Origin: Mallotus nudiflorus
Taxonomy: Eukaryota > Streptophyta > Magnoliopsida > Malpighiales > Euphorbiaceae
Assembly (NCBI GenBank): GCA_947683625.1
Contig: CANTUR010000537.1
Location: 744,001 to 808,000 of the forward strand
Length of the DNA: 64,000 nt
Direction: 5' to 3'
The position numbers and the translations under genes are program-made. A model generated the notes under the pieces. That model saw only the letters and a list, made by a program, of their open reading frames with translations, did no database searches and was not told the DNA's origin. Positions 61,969 to 64,000 of the stretch are shown piece after piece. The number at the start of each line of letters is the position of its first letter. Within the stretch, counting starts at the first letter, position 1.

Positions 61969-62423
61969 CTTTATTAACTTATATTATAATATATTAATAT
62001 TATATTCACAAAATTCCTACACCACATGTCTAAAATGACAATATCTATATACATATACATATATATATAATACAAATTAATGAAATAAAACTATATATAT
62101 ACATACATAATTAAAATAAACCCTAAAATGCTAAATATGTATATATATGCATGTATACGTATATATATTAATACGATAATTAAAAACGTGCATGGAATCA
62201 TGCAATTATATAAAACGAACTAACATAAATAATAAATATTTATTTAGGTTTTAATTTTTTCAAAAATAAAATTCTCAAAAAAATTTTACGTAAAAAATTT
62301 AAAATAATTAAAAATAACTTTAATAATTAAAAACTAATTAAATAATCAAATATATTTATCAAAATTATTAATACTGCATATCCTGATGCAGTTTAAAATT
62401 ATTTAAAATCTTGGGATATTACA

Positions 62424-63336
62424 AGAGCGCTTCCAAATGAGACCCCTCCTCACTTTGAATTCACTTCATTTTGTGATGTATTTTAAATACAATAGTATCT
62501 ATAAATACACAAGAAAGTATGCAAAAGGTCAAAAATAATATACAACTTAAGGGGAAAATAAAAATTAATCATAATGATTAATGATTCAAAACTCTTTTTT
62601 GTTTTTTATAAAAAAAACTCTTTAAATTTTAAGATAATTTAAAAGATAGAGATTTTTTAGTTTCTCAAGACAACTAAAAAGATATAGGTTTAAGGTAAAA
62701 TTTATGAAATGAAATAAAAAGTAATGACTAATTATTCAAAACTCTTTAAACTTTCAAATTACTTTTAAAATGAAAACCTTTTAGTTTCCAAGACAATTGA
62801 AAAGTTATAGGTTATAGACAAAATTTATGAAATAAAAATAAAATACAAAAATTGAAAATTAGAAAGAAGTATAATTGCCATAGATGCAAAGTTTGTTTTT
62901 GAAATGGTAAAAATTTAAAAATATTAAGTAGTGGTTTTAAAAATTTGAAAAACTAAAGTAAATATAATTTGTAATATAAGAGATAAAAAAAATATATAAA
63001 AAATTAATAATCATTAATATGTTGTAAAGTGAAAATATAAAAATTAAAATAAATATAATTAGAAATATGAAAAGTCATAGAACATAAAAAAATTAATGCT
63101 TATTAACATTTTAAGAAATTAAAAAAATACAAAAATTAAAAAAAAATAGTTAGAAGTAAAATTGACACATGACAAAACTTGTACTAGGTGGTAAAATTTG
63201 TGTACTTAGCTTTTATATATTTTATATAGATACAGATTTAGGTGAGGGTTAGGGTAGGAAGGGAAAGGGAGAAATTCAATATAGAATACTCTACTAGGAG
63301 CATATGAGGTTAAGGACTTGCTAATAAAATATGAAT
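62424..63336. other. AT-rich region right of the Tekay element
   Basis: No gene. Two loosely repeated units near 62580-62700 and 62700-62830 (CAAAACTCTTTAAA, TTTTAGTTTC, AAGACAA(C/T)T(A/G)AAAAG, AAATTTATGAAAT) form an imperfect tandem pair of about 125 bp. 63040-63220 resembles 42940-43140. Confidence 0.45.
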
Positions 63337-63855
63337 GTGTTTGGTACAAATAAATTCCATAAAATTTTATGAAATTTATTTGTAATTCTAAATTTTTAAA
63401 TTTGTGAAATTGATTATAATTAAACCAAATTCCATCTGCCCTTGTTTGATTAAATTCTACCAAATAATTCATTTTATTTGGAAAATGAATTTCAAATGGA
63501 ATTCATTTGCAAATGAATATTTATTAATTAAGTGAATTTGATTTAAATGAATAGTTTATAGAATTCATTTAAAATAAATTCCATATGTTTGTTATATTGT
63601 GTTTGATATAAATCTTGAATTTAAGTTTTTGTCAAAAGTGCCATTTTAAATATAATGATGTTTTTGAAAATAAAAATAAGGAGGGATATTTTAGTCATTT
63701 AAAAGCATGGACTTAAAATTTGTGAAATTCATTTGGAAATTCTAACCATTTTGATAGAATTTGGTTTAGTTATAATCAATTCTACAAATTTAAAAATTTG
63801 GAATTGCATATGAATTCTATACAAAATTCGTTTAAACCAAACATATATCATAGGA
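63337..63855. mobile_element. Foldback element related to repeat X
   Basis: The outer arms are inverted complements: TTTGGTACAAATAAATTCC...TTGATTATAATTAAACCAAATTC at the left, GAATTTGGTTTAGTTATAATCAATT...GTTTAAACCAAACATAT at the right. 63480-63720 matches repeat X (8393-8810) in inverse orientation. The size (about 520 bp), AT content and lack of coding suit a MITE. Confidence 0.6.
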
Positions 63856-64000
63856 TTTACAAGTGAATTCCCACACTGTCAAAAAGGTTGAAATTTTTAA
63901 ATAAATTTTACAAATTTTAAGTATGTACTTTCAAATAACTAAAATATTCCTTCCAATTTTTATTTTTAAAAACATCTTTATATTTAAAAGGGTATTTTTG
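63856..64000 (+). repeat. AT-rich repeat X, partial copy at window end
   Basis: GGTTGAAATTTTTAAATAAA...ACTAAAATATTCC...AACATCTTTATATTTAAAAGGG matches 8486-8610 in the same orientation and 63640-63720 inverted. It is cut by the window edge. Confidence 0.6.

Larger units (their letters stand above)
47781..62423 (-). mobile_element. Ty3/gypsy chromovirus, Tekay/Del type, with nested solo LTR
   Basis: 3' LTR 47781-51114, internal region 51115-55895, 5' LTR 55896-62423 (interrupted by F). Flanks AGAGT (47776-47780) and AGAGC (62424-62428) are a target duplication with one mismatch. Minus-strand order: primer site, gag, protease, RT, RNase H, integrase, chromodomain-like tail, polypurine tract. 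A chromodomain-like C-terminus and long LTRs are marks of the Tekay/Del chromoviruses. The two LTRs agree at about 92-93% over a 185-base stretch counted by eye. Loss of a zinc-knuckle Cys, protease Asp-to-Asn and an RT deletion show it is dead. Confidence 0.92.
55896..62423 (-). repeat. 5' LTR (E) of the Tekay element, interrupted
   Basis: Two parts, 55896-56512 and 59714-62423, separated by solo LTR F and its duplicated target ATGAT. Without the insert it is about 3327 bp. The plus strand starts TATCACGACC (TG mutated to TA) and ends GGGATATTACA. The TA microsatellite at about 61931-61967 is longer than its counterpart in D. Confidence 0.92.

Overview
This is nuclear DNA of a flowering plant, most likely a eudicot. 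The window is very AT-rich and dominated by LTR retrotransposons and AT-rich inverted-repeat elements. The one host gene I can support is a two-exon R2R3-MYB transcription factor at 10551-12348, which I recognise as MYB5/PH4-like. The genus cannot be read from the sequence.

Layout. 1-8392: a decayed Ty1/copia element on the minus strand, with LTR, tRNA-Met primer site, gag, protease, integrase, RT and RNase H. A second gag copy is fused head-to-tail behind its RNase H and is split by a 3.2-kb solo LTR (A, 670-3900). 8393-10396: AT-rich repeat and MYB upstream DNA. 10397-12348: the MYB gene. 12349-24644: intergenic DNA with a plastid-like fragment, a near-perfect hairpin, a tandem repeat and several inverted-repeat elements. 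24645-37406: a complete but inactive Ty3/gypsy element of the Tat type on the minus strand, with 5-bp target duplication, two RNase H domains, 106-bp tandem repeats and an extra spliced-looking gene in antisense. Its integrase is split by solo LTR B (29102-32325). 37407-43291: intergenic DNA with an inverted-repeat element, a possible SINE and an unclassified GC-richer block. 43292-46547: an older solo LTR (C). 47781-62423: an inactive Tekay/Del-type chromovirus on the minus strand with 3.3-kb LTRs. Its 5' LTR contains solo LTR F (56513-59708). 62424-64000: AT-rich repeats.

The LTRs at A, B, C, D (47781-51114), E (55896-62423) and F belong to one family (ends TGTAATATCCC and GGGTCGTGACA on the sense strand). 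That gives four solo LTRs and one full element, each solo LTR with its own target-site duplication. The order of events can be read from the nesting: copia into an AT-rich repeat, internal duplication of copia, LTR A into the duplicate; Tat into a TA microsatellite, then B into Tat; Tekay, then F into the Tekay LTR.

The two observations most worth following are the antisense, intron-containing gene carried by the Tat element, and the exon-like architecture conserved in all six copies of the long LTR: GC-richer islands bounded by good splice-site sequences. All percentages and mismatch counts are hand counts made by eye.
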